Shown here one piece after another: positions 26,637 through 36,302 of a DNA stretch of 64,000 nt. Numbering within the stretch: the first letter of the stretch is position 1; the number at the start of each line of letters is the position of its first letter. The translations under genes were made by a program, and so were the position numbers. The DNA comes from Flavobacterium ovatum. Its GTDB lineage: Bacteria; Bacteroidota; Bacteroidia; Flavobacteriales; Flavobacteriaceae. The notes under the pieces were generated by a model. It was not told the DNA's origin. It saw only the letters and a list, made by a program, of their open reading frames with translations, and did not search any database. Location of the stretch: assembly GCF_040703125.1 (NCBI RefSeq), contig NZ_CP160035.1, positions 186,001-250,000 on the forward strand, written 5' to 3'.

Positions 26637-28004
26637 TTAATTTTTTATTACATCTGTTTGTTCGAGTAAACTCATTTTTATAGTAGCTCCCAATAAAATT
26701 AAAAGTTCAAAAGGAATTGTCGTTGTAAAAATACCATGAACTACAAAAGTTCGGAACAATATAGTAAAAACGACAGCTTGTAAAAGCAAGACTATTAATT
26801 GACGGTATTTATCGAAACTTGAATTAATTACTCGGAATGCCTGAACCAAAAGTTTATATAAAAAAAGAAAGAAAAATAGCAAACCAATTATTCCTGTTTT
26901 CAATAATATTGTAATAAAGCCATTATGAAACATGGGTAAAACATCGAGTCCGCTGAATTGCTCATCTCCTTCATAAATCCAGTATGGAGTATAAGTAACA
27001 GCTCCAAATCCTTGTCCTACCAGAAGCTCAAAAACATTACCTTCATAAAATTTAGAAAGTCCTAAAAACGCCTCATAACCACGCCAGTTTTGCATTATCT
27101 CAAATCTTGAATCATAATCTTTCACGATGATTTCATCTAATGAATGACTCATTTTTGATTCAAATGTAACATCTTGCGAAACATCTTCTTTAACCGTTAT
27201 AAAAAGACCTCCAAAAATAACAAATAAGGCAAAGAAAACTGAAACCCAATACATTTTTAAAATATTCTTATAATTATGTATATAATAGAGGCTAATCATT
27301 ACTAGCAGTAAAATATAAAATGTTCTAGAAAATGATATTAGTACTGAGAAAAATGAAATGCTCATGATTAATAACTCGACCGAATTTTTAAACATTTTAA
27401 TATTAGCTTTTCTTGTGTAAAACAGTATCGTGAAAATCAACAATGCCGAAGGATTAGACAAATTATAATTCGTTCTTGTTACTAGGCCTAGTTGCAAAAA
27501 CAAAGATGGATCCTTCACTAATTCTAGCAATAAATAAAGAGTTACTATAAAAGACGTTACAATAATAACTTTGAGTAAATATTTAAAATCAAAAAAACTA
27601 TTACAAAGACATATTCCTATAATGATAAACATAGGAGCTTGTATAAAATAAATTATATCTCTAGCAACATAATACAAATTATACTCTGTAAAATGAAAAA
27701 AAACAACAATAAACCCTAAAGCAAGAATACGATATAAAAATTTTATTTTTTTAATTGCAAGAAAACTAGTTTTAGTCATAGTAAAAACCAGATGAAATAG
27801 CAAAGGAAGTGCTAAAAACGGAATTGCTTTCGAATATGGCGTAAACGAAACAACCATTAAAATAGCTATGTATAAAAATATTATTTTATTTGTTTTTTTC
27901 GGATTTACACATTCTGTGAAAATGCTACTACTATTTCTCAATTTTATTTTTTTATTTATATAATTTAGTACTTGTAGTTTTAAAAACAGGACTAAAATAT
28001 CCAA
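26637..28004 (-). CDS. O-antigen ligase/polymerase-like membrane protein (Wzy-like), copy 2
   Basis: This 455-residue protein has ten or more hydrophobic helices and a long loop at about residues 280-350 containing HNGFITILLKTGIIG, a pattern shared with the Wzy/WaaL (O-antigen ligase) family. The start used is a TTG at 28004; the frame opens only five codons earlier, and no nearby ATG is better. The true N-terminus is therefore uncertain. The DUF4422 gene ends 60 bp upstream. Polymerase rather than ligase is inferred from the presence of the flippase two genes before it. Confidence 0.78.
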   Translation of the reverse strand: MDILVLFLKLQVLNYINKKIKLRNSSSIFTECVNPKKTNKIIFLYIAILMVVSFTPYSKAIPFLALPLLFHLVFTMTKTSFLAIKKIKFLYRILALGFIVVFFHFTEYNLYYVARDIIYFIQAPMFIIIGICLCNSFFDFKYLLKVIIVTSFIVTLYLLLELVKDPSLFLQLGLVTRTNYNLSNPSALLIFTILFYTRKANIKMFKNSVELLIMSISFFSVLISFSRTFYILLLVMISLYYIHNYKNILKMYWVSVFFALFVIFGGLFITVKEDVSQDVTFESKMSHSLDEIIVKDYDSRFEIMQNWRGYEAFLGLSKFYEGNVFELLVGQGFGAVTYTPYWIYEGDEQFSGLDVLPMFHNGFITILLKTGIIGLLFFFLFLYKLLVQAFRVINSSFDKYRQLIVLLLQAVVFTILFRTFVVHGIFTTTIPFELLILLGATIKMSLLEQTDVIKN

Positions 28005-28064
28005 AAACAGTCTAGCTGTTTAAAAATATTAATATTTAAAACCTATTTGTGACAAACTCAATTA

Positions 28065-28901
28065 TTACATGGTTTTGGTTCTTTCTTTCCCAATAAAAAA
28101 AGAAAGATTAAACCGCACAATTCGAGCTAATCTTGTAGCTAATGATGGATTCTTCAAATTATCATCAATCAAATATATAGGATATTCTTTTTTGCGTAGT
28201 TTATTATGATATATGTATAGATTAAATAATCTTTCAGCAAGAAACCCCCAAACTCTAGATTGTCTATTATTATAATATGAAATATTAATTTGATTTTCTG
28301 CTTCCCCTAGAACATCAAACAGCCATATACAATAATCATTATAATCTTTCCATTTCATAATCATCATATTGCAAGGCGATAATCTATTTGAAGCTTTAAA
28401 CACTGCAAAAACAGAATCTTTATATTCAGGTTTTTTTTCAATTATAATATTTAAAACAGTATTCAAATCTTCACTAAAGTGATCAACACAATAAGCAGTA
28501 AATAAAGAATAACGTAATACAATTGGTTTGGTTACAATAATATCATGTTTTTCAAAGAGTAATTTAGGGTCAGGAATAGTTAAATTTATTTTATCAAATT
28601 CTGAGGTAGAAATTACTTCAGAATCAGAAAACAGAAGCCCTCTTTGATGAAAGTTAAAATACCTTCTATAATGGCACAATCCTATATAATCTACATTTTT
28701 CAAGTTCTTCCAAGCCCAATACATTGCTGTTAATTCACAATAACTCCCGTTTTTGGAACTAATATTATCTCCAGTATTATCACCCTGAAAAGGTAAATCT
28801 AGGTCACTTACATTTTTCCCTACGTGAATAGGTAAAAAAATATCGCTATCCGGAAATTGAGCTTCCTTATGCGTTGCAACTAATATCTTTATTGCACTCA
28901 T
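28065..28901 (-). CDS. DUF4422 family glycan biosynthesis protein
   Basis: This 278-residue protein has the family features KILVATHKEA at the N-terminus, NGSYCELTAMYWAWKN, and YIGLCHYRRYF, followed by PCNMMIMKW and WGFLAERL in the second half. DUF4422 proteins are found in capsule and O-antigen clusters and are thought to be glycosyltransferases, often near galactofuranose genes. Here the gene overlaps glf by 4 bp, which fits use of UDP-galactofuranose as donor. That role is an inference. Confidence 0.85.
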   Translation of the reverse strand: MSAIKILVATHKEAQFPDSDIFLPIHVGKNVSDLDLPFQGDNTGDNISSKNGSYCELTAMYWAWKNLKNVDYIGLCHYRRYFNFHQRGLLFSDSEVISTSEFDKINLTIPDPKLLFEKHDIIVTKPIVLRYSLFTAYCVDHFSEDLNTVLNIIIEKKPEYKDSVFAVFKASNRLSPCNMMIMKWKDYNDYCIWLFDVLGEAENQINISYYNNRQSRVWGFLAERLFNLYIYHNKLRKKEYPIYLIDDNLKNPSLATRLARIVRFNLSFFIGKERTKTM

Positions 28902-29995
28902 ATTTCTTTATTTATTCGATCCAATGCAACTTCAATCACTTTATGCATATCATAATATTTGTACTCTGCTAATCTACCTCCAAAAATAACATTAGTTTCT
29001 TTATCAGCCAACTCCTTATATTTATCATACAATACATTATTTTTATCATCGTTTACAGGATAATAAGGTTCATCACCTTCCTGCCACTCCGAAGAATACT
29101 CCTTGGTAACAACTGTTTTCTCCTGTGTTCCAAATTCGAAGTGTTTGTGCTCTATAATACGCGTATAAGGAACAGACTTCTCTGTATAATTTACAACCGC
29201 ATTTCCTTGAAAATTTTCCTGATCTAGCACTGAATGTTCAAATTGTAAACTTCTATAATCAAGTTTTCCAAAACAATTATTAAAATACTGATCTATCATA
29301 CCCGTATATACAATCGTTTTTGCTTGTTTTGTTAATGTTTCTTTATTTTCAAAAAAATCAGTATTTAATCGTACTTCAATCCCTTCTAATAATTTTTCAA
29401 TTAATTTTGTATATCCACCAATTGGAATTCCCTGATAGGTATCGTTGAAATAATTATTGTCAAAAGTAAATCGAAAAGGCAAACGGCGAATAATAAATGC
29501 AGGAATTTCAGTAGCTGGACGCCCCCACTGTTTTTCTGTATATTCCTTAATCAACTTTTCGTAAATATCACGACCACCTAATACCAAGGCTTGTTCTTCT
29601 AAATTTTTGGGCTCTGTAATATGTAGAAATTCGGCACGCTGTTCCTCTATTTTTTTTCGAGCTTCATCAGGGGTTTTTACTCCCCAAAGTTGGTAAAAAG
29701 TATTCATATTGAAAGGCAAATTATAAAGCTTTCCCTTATAATTGGCTACTGGTGAATTAGTATAGCGGTTAAACTCAACAAATGAATTCACATAGTCCCA
29801 TACCTCCTTATTACTAGTATGAAAAATATGTGCCCCATATTTATGTACATTTATACCCTCCACATTTTCGGTATAGACATTTCCCCCAATATGTTCGCGT
29901 TTATCTATAATCAAACATTTCTTCCCTTTCTTTGTGGCTTCATGCGCAAAAACTGAACCAAAAAGACCTGCTCCAACTATCAAATAATCATACAT
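28898..29995 (-). CDS. glf: UDP-galactopyranose mutase
   Basis: This 365-residue flavoenzyme converts UDP-galactopyranose to UDP-galactofuranose. The FAD-binding motif GAGLFGSVFA is at the N-terminus, with HIGGNVYTE and the HKYGAHIFHTSNKEVW segment, which contributes active-site His and flavin contacts. EKQWGRP and the C-terminal GRLAEYKYYDMH are also conserved. Length is standard. It overlaps the flippase gene by 8 bp on one side and the DUF4422 gene by 4 bp on the other. Confidence 0.96.
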   Translation of the reverse strand: MYDYLIVGAGLFGSVFAHEATKKGKKCLIIDKREHIGGNVYTENVEGINVHKYGAHIFHTSNKEVWDYVNSFVEFNRYTNSPVANYKGKLYNLPFNMNTFYQLWGVKTPDEARKKIEEQRAEFLHITEPKNLEEQALVLGGRDIYEKLIKEYTEKQWGRPATEIPAFIIRRLPFRFTFDNNYFNDTYQGIPIGGYTKLIEKLLEGIEVRLNTDFFENKETLTKQAKTIVYTGMIDQYFNNCFGKLDYRSLQFEHSVLDQENFQGNAVVNYTEKSVPYTRIIEHKHFEFGTQEKTVVTKEYSSEWQEGDEPYYPVNDDKNNVLYDKYKELADKETNVIFGGRLAEYKYYDMHKVIEVALDRINKEI

Positions 29996-31436
29996 ACTTT
30001 AATCTTTTTTTCACAATTGTTATAAATTCAACTACTAAGCTTTCTTTCATTATCAAAAGTGACCCAAAATAGAATAGTGAACCTACAGGAACAATGATAA
30101 GAAGTCGCAACCAAAACAGTCCTATTTCCATTTTAATAACAAATATGACCAGCATTAATACTAGTGTAGCAAATAAATATTTTAAAATAGTTTTAAAAGG
30201 CATTAGCATCCTGTATTCTTTTGCTATCAAAAAAAACATGACAATAAGAACAACTAATTCTGAACATAAAGTTGCTATTGCAGCCCCAACATAAGTAAAG
30301 TGAGGAATCAGTGATAAATTTAGGATAAGTGATAAAATAGCCCCAACAGCTACTGCAAAAACGACCTCTTTATCTTTACCCATAGGATAGAGTATTTGAA
30401 TTCCAAATATATTAGTCAACCCAATAAAAAGTATTATCGGTGATGTAATTATAACACAAATTGAGGCAGGAAGGTATTGTTTTCCAGCAAACAACATAAT
30501 AATTTCGTCGCTTAACAACATCATACCTCCAACTATAGGCAAACAAAAGATCCAAATTACTTCAAATGATTTTTTAAGCATTCGATTAAATTCATCGTTC
30601 ATATCATTAGCAATAAAATAAGAAAGCCGAGGAAGCAGAACAACTCCTAAAGAAGTCACTAAAGCTAATAATGTCCTATTCAACTTTAAACCAGCAGCAT
30701 AATAACCTACATTTTTGGCAGTCGACATAAAACCTAGCATAACCATATCTAGCTGGATATAAATACTGATAATGAAATTCATCAGATAAACCATTCCCAA
30801 TGGTTTAATATGTCTTTTAAAATCCCAAGTCTCTGTTCTTTTTGCAAATAATGTTTTACGAGCATTATAAAAATTTAGCACTGATGATCCTAAGGAGGCA
30901 AATACAGTAATCGCTGCACTAATGATATAATCCTCCTTGTTATGAATAAATATAAAAATAGCAATAGTTGATATCGTTGAGAAAATGATACTTCGTGTAG
31001 TTATATACGAATACTGCTCTAGTCCCTGATAAAACCATTCCATACCTAATGAAGTAAGTATAATGGACAAGCTAACTATAAAAAACAATGTTTTTTCATC
31101 CGATAATTTTCCGTTTAAAAAAACTACTGCTATAAATATCAATGACACAATTACCGAGGTAATAAATTGCATTACAAATAATTCTTGCGTCAACTCAATC
31201 AGTTTTTTTTTATCATTTCTAACACGGGCTATTTCACGTATTCCGTACATAGGAATTCCAATTGAAGCTAGCAAGATGAAGTACCCTACAAATGATGCGG
31301 CAAAACTCACTTTCCCTATCCCTTCTGGACCTAAAACACGTGAGGTATATGGAAATGTTATCAAGGGAAATATCATAGTAGATACAGTCCTTACGATATT
31401 CATTATGGTATTAATTTTAACCGATTTCTGTTCCAA
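29988..31436 (-). CDS. wzx: Lipid-linked oligosaccharide flippase (Wzx-like), copy 2
   Basis: This 482-residue protein has about fourteen membrane helices and the strongly conserved N-terminal PLITFPYTSRVLGPEGIGKVSFA segment of the RfbX/Wzx group. The first codon is TTG (31436); the next Met, 12 codons later, would cut the usual N-terminal amphipathic part, so I prefer TTG. It would flip the second repeat unit. It overlaps glf by 8 bp. Confidence 0.93.
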   Translation of the reverse strand: MEQKSVKINTIMNIVRTVSTMIFPLITFPYTSRVLGPEGIGKVSFAASFVGYFILLASIGIPMYGIREIARVRNDKKKLIELTQELFVMQFITSVIVSLIFIAVVFLNGKLSDEKTLFFIVSLSIILTSLGMEWFYQGLEQYSYITTRSIIFSTISTIAIFIFIHNKEDYIISAAITVFASLGSSVLNFYNARKTLFAKRTETWDFKRHIKPLGMVYLMNFIISIYIQLDMVMLGFMSTAKNVGYYAAGLKLNRTLLALVTSLGVVLLPRLSYFIANDMNDEFNRMLKKSFEVIWIFCLPIVGGMMLLSDEIIMLFAGKQYLPASICVIITSPIILFIGLTNIFGIQILYPMGKDKEVVFAVAVGAILSLILNLSLIPHFTYVGAAIATLCSELVVLIVMFFLIAKEYRMLMPFKTILKYLFATLVLMLVIFVIKMEIGLFWLRLLIIVPVGSLFYFGSLLIMKESLVVEFITIVKKRLKYV

Positions 31437-31494
31437 ACTATTTTTATATCTGGTTTATTTTTTTTTATTTAAAATAACATTTACTATTCTAAAT

Positions 31495-32496
31495 CTAATT
31501 GAAAGTAAAACTACTTTTCAATAATTCAATTCGCGCTTTGGTATTATGCTTGTTTAAGTATTCATTAATAGCATCATTAGACTGCTTATCATAATTTTTC
31601 AACCTAGTATCTAATTGTTTTTTGAATTCTATATAAGTATCTATAGATGCTCCCTGGTTATTCATCTGATAAAAATCAGTATCATCGTTTTTAGGGTATC
31701 GTGCCATGACCGTACAGCCTGCAGCAATAAATTCTAAATATTTGGGTGTCACTGGATTAAAACCATTTGTCCTTTGTTCCCCACCATCAATTCCTGGCGT
31801 ACCATAAAGAGCCACTTTTGAATCATTTGCCAATTGCATATAATCTTCTCTTTCATGAAAATCGCCAATAATCCCTCGTTTATTACTCTTATATTTTAAC
31901 CGACCATCAATTTGTACTTGAAAAACGTATTCAATTTCAGGATTTTCCTTTTCGTATTGTTGAAGGTAATCCCATAAAATTTCATTTTTTCGGCCTAAAA
32001 CAATCACATCAATATCCCTTTTTTTTTCGCTTATAGCCCCTTGGTATTTACTAGGAAGACTTAAAGGAAAATGTTTTATATTTACCTTAGAATTATTCTC
32101 TTTTAAAAAAGTATATACTTCCTTACTACTAATTAATACCAATGAACATTTTTGATAATATTTATCAAATAGCTGAATATCCTTAATCCAAAAATCAATA
32201 ATTATAGGAATCGCTCGCTCTCTGTTTGAAAAACTGACAAATTGCATTGGATACATCGAAAAATACAAGTAAAAATTCTTTCGTCCTGATAAAAGTTCGC
32301 CAAGTGAAGTTAGATCATTTTTAAATATTTTTTCAGCTATTTTTGTTATCAGACGAAATATGTTTTGTTTGGGAATTGGACTTTCTACAATTTTTATCCC
32401 TAATCCTTTTGCTATTTCATCTTCCCACTCGTAAACGATCTGATGACTAGGCCATTTTTGAAAATGCCTATCGGAATAAATTGCATTTATCCTCAT
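31495..32496 (-). CDS. Predicted glycosyltransferase (GT-B-like)
   Basis: I place the start at the ATG at 32496, two bases after the stop of the upstream gene. An open frame extends to 32571 but overlaps that gene and adds no family-like sequence. The 333-residue product has a C-terminal half with IDVIVLGRKNEILWDYLQ, QRTNGFNPVTPKYLEFIAAGC and ARYPKND, which resembles the donor half of GT-B enzymes. There is no close match to a named family that I can state. Its place between a glf-like gene and wzx supports a role in making the second repeat unit. Confidence 0.7.
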   Translation of the reverse strand: MRINAIYSDRHFQKWPSHQIVYEWEDEIAKGLGIKIVESPIPKQNIFRLITKIAEKIFKNDLTSLGELLSGRKNFYLYFSMYPMQFVSFSNRERAIPIIIDFWIKDIQLFDKYYQKCSLVLISSKEVYTFLKENNSKVNIKHFPLSLPSKYQGAISEKKRDIDVIVLGRKNEILWDYLQQYEKENPEIEYVFQVQIDGRLKYKSNKRGIIGDFHEREDYMQLANDSKVALYGTPGIDGGEQRTNGFNPVTPKYLEFIAAGCTVMARYPKNDDTDFYQMNNQGASIDTYIEFKKQLDTRLKNYDKQSNDAINEYLNKHNTKARIELLKSSFTFN

Positions 32497-32498
32497 AA

Positions 32499-33746
32499 TC
32501 AATTTTTTAGAAATGTATCTGACAAGTCCATTGCAGCTCCCATAGCGGCATCCATATTGTAATACTCCCACTCTGCAAAACGACCAGTCAAATACAATTC
32601 GTTTTTTTCTGTGACTTTCTTAATTTGTGAAATGAATTCGCGTGTATCTACATCCTGGATAGGATAAGTATATTTGGTATACCTATGATCTATGTATTTT
32701 GGAGCAAATGGAATATTTTTTAACTGTTCTTTTAAATCTGCTTCACTCATGAAGTCTGTAAATTCAATTGTCGCAGACAGTATACCTTCTCTATTATTAT
32801 TCTTTGAAAAATTACCTGTACAAATTATACGGTGTGCATCAAATTTTGTATCCGGTAGGTAAATCCAACTAAAATCATTTACATTTATTTCACACAGTAC
32901 AGAGGTAGTTCCATGAAAATCCAGTTTTTCAATATTTTCTTGATACTCATTTAAAAAATTATTTTCTAACATCAGCGGCAGTGCTTTTATATTGCCTGCA
33001 AAAATTACAATATCAAATTCCTTATCAGAATTCACCAACCATTTCTTTGTGATGTCGTTTTTAAATAATGTTTCTACAGGTGTATTTAAATTTATATTTA
33101 AACCTTCTGCCAAACGATTAGCCAAAAACTGAGACCCATTATTTTTAGGATAGAAAAAAGTACTATGAACCATTTTTGTTTCTTGTTCCTTCTTTATATT
33201 ATTGTAAATTATCTCTTCAACCTCTGGCATAGGTAATTTACCTTCTAACCAAGACAATGGAACTTTACTAAGATCCTTTTTCCAAATCTTTTCATTATAG
33301 GGTTTAAAATATTCTTCATATAATGTGAGTCCAAATTGTTTCTTAAGAAACTCTTCAAAATTTTTTGGATTATCACCCTTTTTTAAACTAAGCTCAAGTA
33401 ATTCATTTATCACTTTTTTAATTATATCATCACCCATTTGATAAAGATGATTCTCAACAGGGTAGCCTATAGGTTTCTCCATGAAAGCTACAGCATTTCT
33501 AGTACTTTTTGTAAACTCCTTCTCTTTATCAAAAAAACTCCAAAACCAATCTAATACGTCCTGCCTCTTTGAATTGAATACATGACCACCAACCATATGG
33601 TATAAATTACCCTCTACAACATCACATTTTATAAGTCCTCCAGGTTTTGAGTCTTTTTCAAATAATTCGACATCGTAGTTGTTTTTTAGACAGTGGCCAA
33701 TTGTCATTCCAGAAATTCCTGCACCGATTATTGCAATTTTTTTCAT
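32499..33746 (-). CDS. FAD-dependent amine-oxidase-like protein related to UDP-galactopyranose mutase
   Basis: This 415-residue protein has the dinucleotide-binding GAGISGMTIGH at its N-terminus and a KPGGLIKCD segment, then YHMVGGHVFNSKRQDV, similar in layout to the Glf His-containing segment. The C-terminus has GRFAEWEYYNMDAAMG, again like Glf. It is longer than glf at 28898 and clearly divergent. It may be a mutase for another sugar, or a protoporphyrinogen-oxidase-like enzyme recruited to glycan synthesis. It follows gmd by 27 bp. Confidence 0.75.
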   Translation of the reverse strand: MKKIAIIGAGISGMTIGHCLKNNYDVELFEKDSKPGGLIKCDVVEGNLYHMVGGHVFNSKRQDVLDWFWSFFDKEKEFTKSTRNAVAFMEKPIGYPVENHLYQMGDDIIKKVINELLELSLKKGDNPKNFEEFLKKQFGLTLYEEYFKPYNEKIWKKDLSKVPLSWLEGKLPMPEVEEIIYNNIKKEQETKMVHSTFFYPKNNGSQFLANRLAEGLNINLNTPVETLFKNDITKKWLVNSDKEFDIVIFAGNIKALPLMLENNFLNEYQENIEKLDFHGTTSVLCEINVNDFSWIYLPDTKFDAHRIICTGNFSKNNNREGILSATIEFTDFMSEADLKEQLKNIPFAPKYIDHRYTKYTYPIQDVDTREFISQIKKVTEKNELYLTGRFAEWEYYNMDAAMGAAMDLSDTFLKN

Positions 33747-33773
33747 CTACTCAAAATAATTGATTTTATTTTA

Positions 33774-34856
33774 TTAATACAATTTCAAATCACTTTCCAC
33801 CATTTCTTTCACCAATGCAGCCAAATCATATTGAGGCACCCATCCCAATTGCGTTTTAGACTTAGTAGGATCTCCAATCAATAAATCAACTTCGGTAGGA
33901 CGGTAATATTCTGGATCTACACGAACTACTACTGTACCTAGTTCTAATTGATATAAAGGGTTATTACAAGCTGCTACAGTAGCCGTTTCGCTTTCATTTT
34001 CTCCTTCGAAAGTCAATTCAATACCTACTTCAGCAAAAGCCATGATTACGAAATCTCTAATATAAGTAGTTACACCCGTAGCGATTACATAGTCTTCTGG
34101 TACATCTTGCTGTAAAATTCTCCACATTGCTTCTACATAATCTTTGGCATGTCCCCAGTCTCTTTGAGAATTCAAATTTCCTAAAAACAAACAATCTTGT
34201 TTCCCTTTGGCGATAGCCGCAGTAGCCATGGTAATTTTACGCGTTACAAAAGTTTCTCCACGTCTTGGTGACTCATGGTTAAATAAAATACCGTTACAAG
34301 CAAACATATCATAAGCTTCACGGTAATTCTTGGTTATCCAATACGCATAAATCTTAGCTGCTCCATAAGGAGAACGAGGGTAAAATGGTGAATTTTCATC
34401 GTAAAAACCGGCGGCATTTTTATTTTCAGCTAAACCTCCGTACAATTCAGAAGTCGAAGCTTGATACACTCTAGTTTTTTTACCTAATCCTAAAATCCTA
34501 ACGGCCTCTAAAATTCTTAAAGTTCCCAATCCATCCACATTAGCCACATATTCTGGGGAGTCGAATGATACTTTTACATGAGACATCGCTCCCAAATTAT
34601 AAATTTCATCTGGTTGTACTTCTTGAATGATTCTAATAATATTAGTAGAATCTGTCAAATCACCATAATGCAATTTAAAATTCACATGTACTTCATGTTG
34701 ATCTTGATAAATATGATCAATACGTTGTGTATTAAAAGATGACGCACGGCGTTTTACACCATGAACCATATATCCTTTTTCTAATAATAATTCTGCTAAA
34801 TAAGAACCATCTTGACCTGTGATTCCTGTTACTAAGGCTACTTTTTGTGTTGTCAT
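33774..34856 (-). CDS. gmd: GDP-mannose 4,6-dehydratase
   Basis: This 360-residue SDR enzyme forms GDP-4-keto-6-deoxy-D-mannose from GDP-mannose. The motif [14 protein letters not shown], the [15 protein letters not shown] segment, STSELYGG and the catalytic YGAAK are all present, and the length is normal. Together with fcl upstream and manC it makes GDP-L-fucose. The 130-bp gap from fcl holds a dispersed repeat with a GC-rich hairpin. Confidence 0.97.
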   Translation of the reverse strand: MTTQKVALVTGITGQDGSYLAELLLEKGYMVHGVKRRASSFNTQRIDHIYQDQHEVHVNFKLHYGDLTDSTNIIRIIQEVQPDEIYNLGAMSHVKVSFDSPEYVANVDGLGTLRILEAVRILGLGKKTRVYQASTSELYGGLAENKNAAGFYDENSPFYPRSPYGAAKIYAYWITKNYREAYDMFACNGILFNHESPRRGETFVTRKITMATAAIAKGKQDCLFLGNLNSQRDWGHAKDYVEAMWRILQQDVPEDYVIATGVTTYIRDFVIMAFAEVGIELTFEGENESETATVAACNNPLYQLELGTVVVRVDPEYYRPTEVDLLIGDPTKSKTQLGWVPQYDLAALVKEMVESDLKLY

Positions 34857-34879
34857 AATCCTGTTTGTTTTTGTATCCT

Positions 34880-34918
34880 AAAAAAACACACCCCTAACCC
34901 CTCTCAAGAGGGGAATAG
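34880..34918 (-). repeat. Dispersed intergenic repeat with GC-rich hairpin
   Basis: Read on the minus strand, this is CCCCTCTTGAGAGGGG, a short hairpin, followed by TTAGGGGTGTGT and a T run. The same blocks occur, split apart, at 5164-5250. The hairpin plus T run could act as a terminator or attenuator between fcl and gmd. Confidence 0.6.
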
Positions 34919-34986
34919 CTGCATGTATATATATTTAAAAATATTGTTGTTGTTTTGAAATTTTATGAATTATAAAGTCAAGAATC

Positions 34987-35937
34987 CTACAATTTAACTT
35001 GCTTATATTTCCCTTCATTCTCTAAAAACCAAGCATAAGTCTTTTGAATCCCTTCTTCTAATGCTACTTGATGTTTCCAACCTAAACTGTGCATTTTGGA
35101 AATATCCATTAATTTTCTTGGAGTACCATCTGGCTTAGTGCTATCCCAGTCAATTGCTCCTTGATGACCAATGACTTTTTGAATGGTTTCTGCTAGTTCT
35201 TTAATCGTTAAATCTTCACCAGTACCTACATTGTACAAATGTTCAGGCAATTTGTTTTCTAACGCAAAAACAACAGCTTGTGCCATATCATCTACAAAAA
35301 GGAATTCACGCATAGGTGTTCCACTTCCCCATAAAGATACAGTAGCATTATTGTTCAATTTAGCTTCATGAAATTTACGCATCATGGCAGGCAACACATG
35401 TGAAGACGTCAAATCAAAATTATCGTGTGTCCCATATAAATTAGTAGGCATCAAACTCACATAATCCTTTCCAAATTGCTTTCTAATCGCTTCACAAGCC
35501 TTAACTCCTGAAATTTTAGCAATAGCATACCATTCGTTAGTCGGCTCTAAAGAATCCGTCAATAAATAATCTTCTTTTAACGGTTGTGGAGCTAGCTTGG
35601 GATAAATGCAAGAACTACCTAAAAAAATAAATTTTTCAATTCCAGCCTCAACTGATGAGCTGATTAAATTGTTTTGAATTTGCATGTTTTCCATAATAAA
35701 CTGGTATGGAAAATTATTATTGGCTAAAATCCCACCTACTTTGGCAGCGGCATCAATAATTACTTGAGGCTGTTCTTTTTGTATAAAGTTTTTCACTTCT
35801 AGCTGATTGCGCAAATCCAAGGTTTTACTAGTTGCTCCAATTAAATTACAATACCCTTTTGCTTCTAAAGCCCTCCAAATAGCACTTCCCACCATGCCTT
35901 TATGTCCTGCAATGTAAATTTTAGTCTCTTTATCCAT
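34987..35937 (-). CDS. fcl: GDP-L-fucose synthase (GDP-4-keto-6-deoxymannose 3,5-epimerase/4-reductase)
   Basis: This 316-residue SDR enzyme has the cofactor motif GHKGMVGSAI, LGSSCIYPKLAPQP and the catalytic YAIAK, followed by MPTNLYGTHDNFD, all diagnostic of Fcl/WcaG. It makes GDP-L-fucose from the Gmd product. A 365-bp region upstream contains the manC terminator and a good TATATTTG promoter, so fcl starts a new transcription unit. Confidence 0.97.
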   Translation of the reverse strand: MDKETKIYIAGHKGMVGSAIWRALEAKGYCNLIGATSKTLDLRNQLEVKNFIQKEQPQVIIDAAAKVGGILANNNFPYQFIMENMQIQNNLISSSVEAGIEKFIFLGSSCIYPKLAPQPLKEDYLLTDSLEPTNEWYAIAKISGVKACEAIRKQFGKDYVSLMPTNLYGTHDNFDLTSSHVLPAMMRKFHEAKLNNNATVSLWGSGTPMREFLFVDDMAQAVVFALENKLPEHLYNVGTGEDLTIKELAETIQKVIGHQGAIDWDSTKPDGTPRKLMDISKMHSLGWKHQVALEEGIQKTYAWFLENEGKYKQVKL

Positions 35938-36146
35938 ACCCTAAATATTATTTATTTTTTGAAATTCCAATTCCAGTATTCTATTTTCAAAATAGATACA
36001 TCATTATATTGTACGCTCACCTAATGGTCTGAAAAATTATTCGCCTTCAGAAATTGACACGAAAAACTCCATCCCCTCTCTTTTTTATCATGGCTTTGCC
36101 CTTCACACTCCCAAATTGAGAGCTGAAACCGTAATTTTAAGTATGA

Positions 36147-36154
36147 CAAATATA
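36147..36154 (-). promoter_or_regulatory. Candidate promoter of fcl-gmd
   Basis: The minus-strand -7 box TATATTTG is preceded 22 bp upstream by TTG (36177-36179), within the spacing reported for Flavobacterium promoters. It would give a leader of about 200 nt before fcl. It sits just past the manC terminator. Confidence 0.5.
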
Positions 36155-36248
36155 ATCAGTTTATTTTAGTATATTGCAATAACTACAATTTACAATACCC
36201 TCTAATATCCTTTACACTCTAAGCACCAATTGAATTTGAATTAGTAAA

Positions 36249-36284
36249 CAAAAAAAATACCACTAGGTTTAGTGATATTTTTAA
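36249..36284 (-). terminator. Hairpin terminator after manC
   Basis: The stem AATATCACT / AGTGGTATT with one mismatch is followed on the minus strand by a run of T. It lies about 20-50 bp after the manC stop. Confidence 0.55.
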
Positions 36285-36302
36285 TATTAACCTTATAAAT
36301 TC

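Larger units (their letters stand above)
35938..36302. other. 365-bp intergenic region between manC and fcl
   Basis: No gene is supported. It holds the manC terminator, a candidate promoter at 36147-36154 and a long apparent leader for fcl with no clear secondary structure or small frame. Confidence 0.55.

Noticed and set aside
32497..32571. Longer N-terminus for the glycosyltransferase at 31495
   Set aside because: It overlaps the end of the upstream flavoprotein gene; the ATG at 32496 sits right after its stop and begins a plausible protein.
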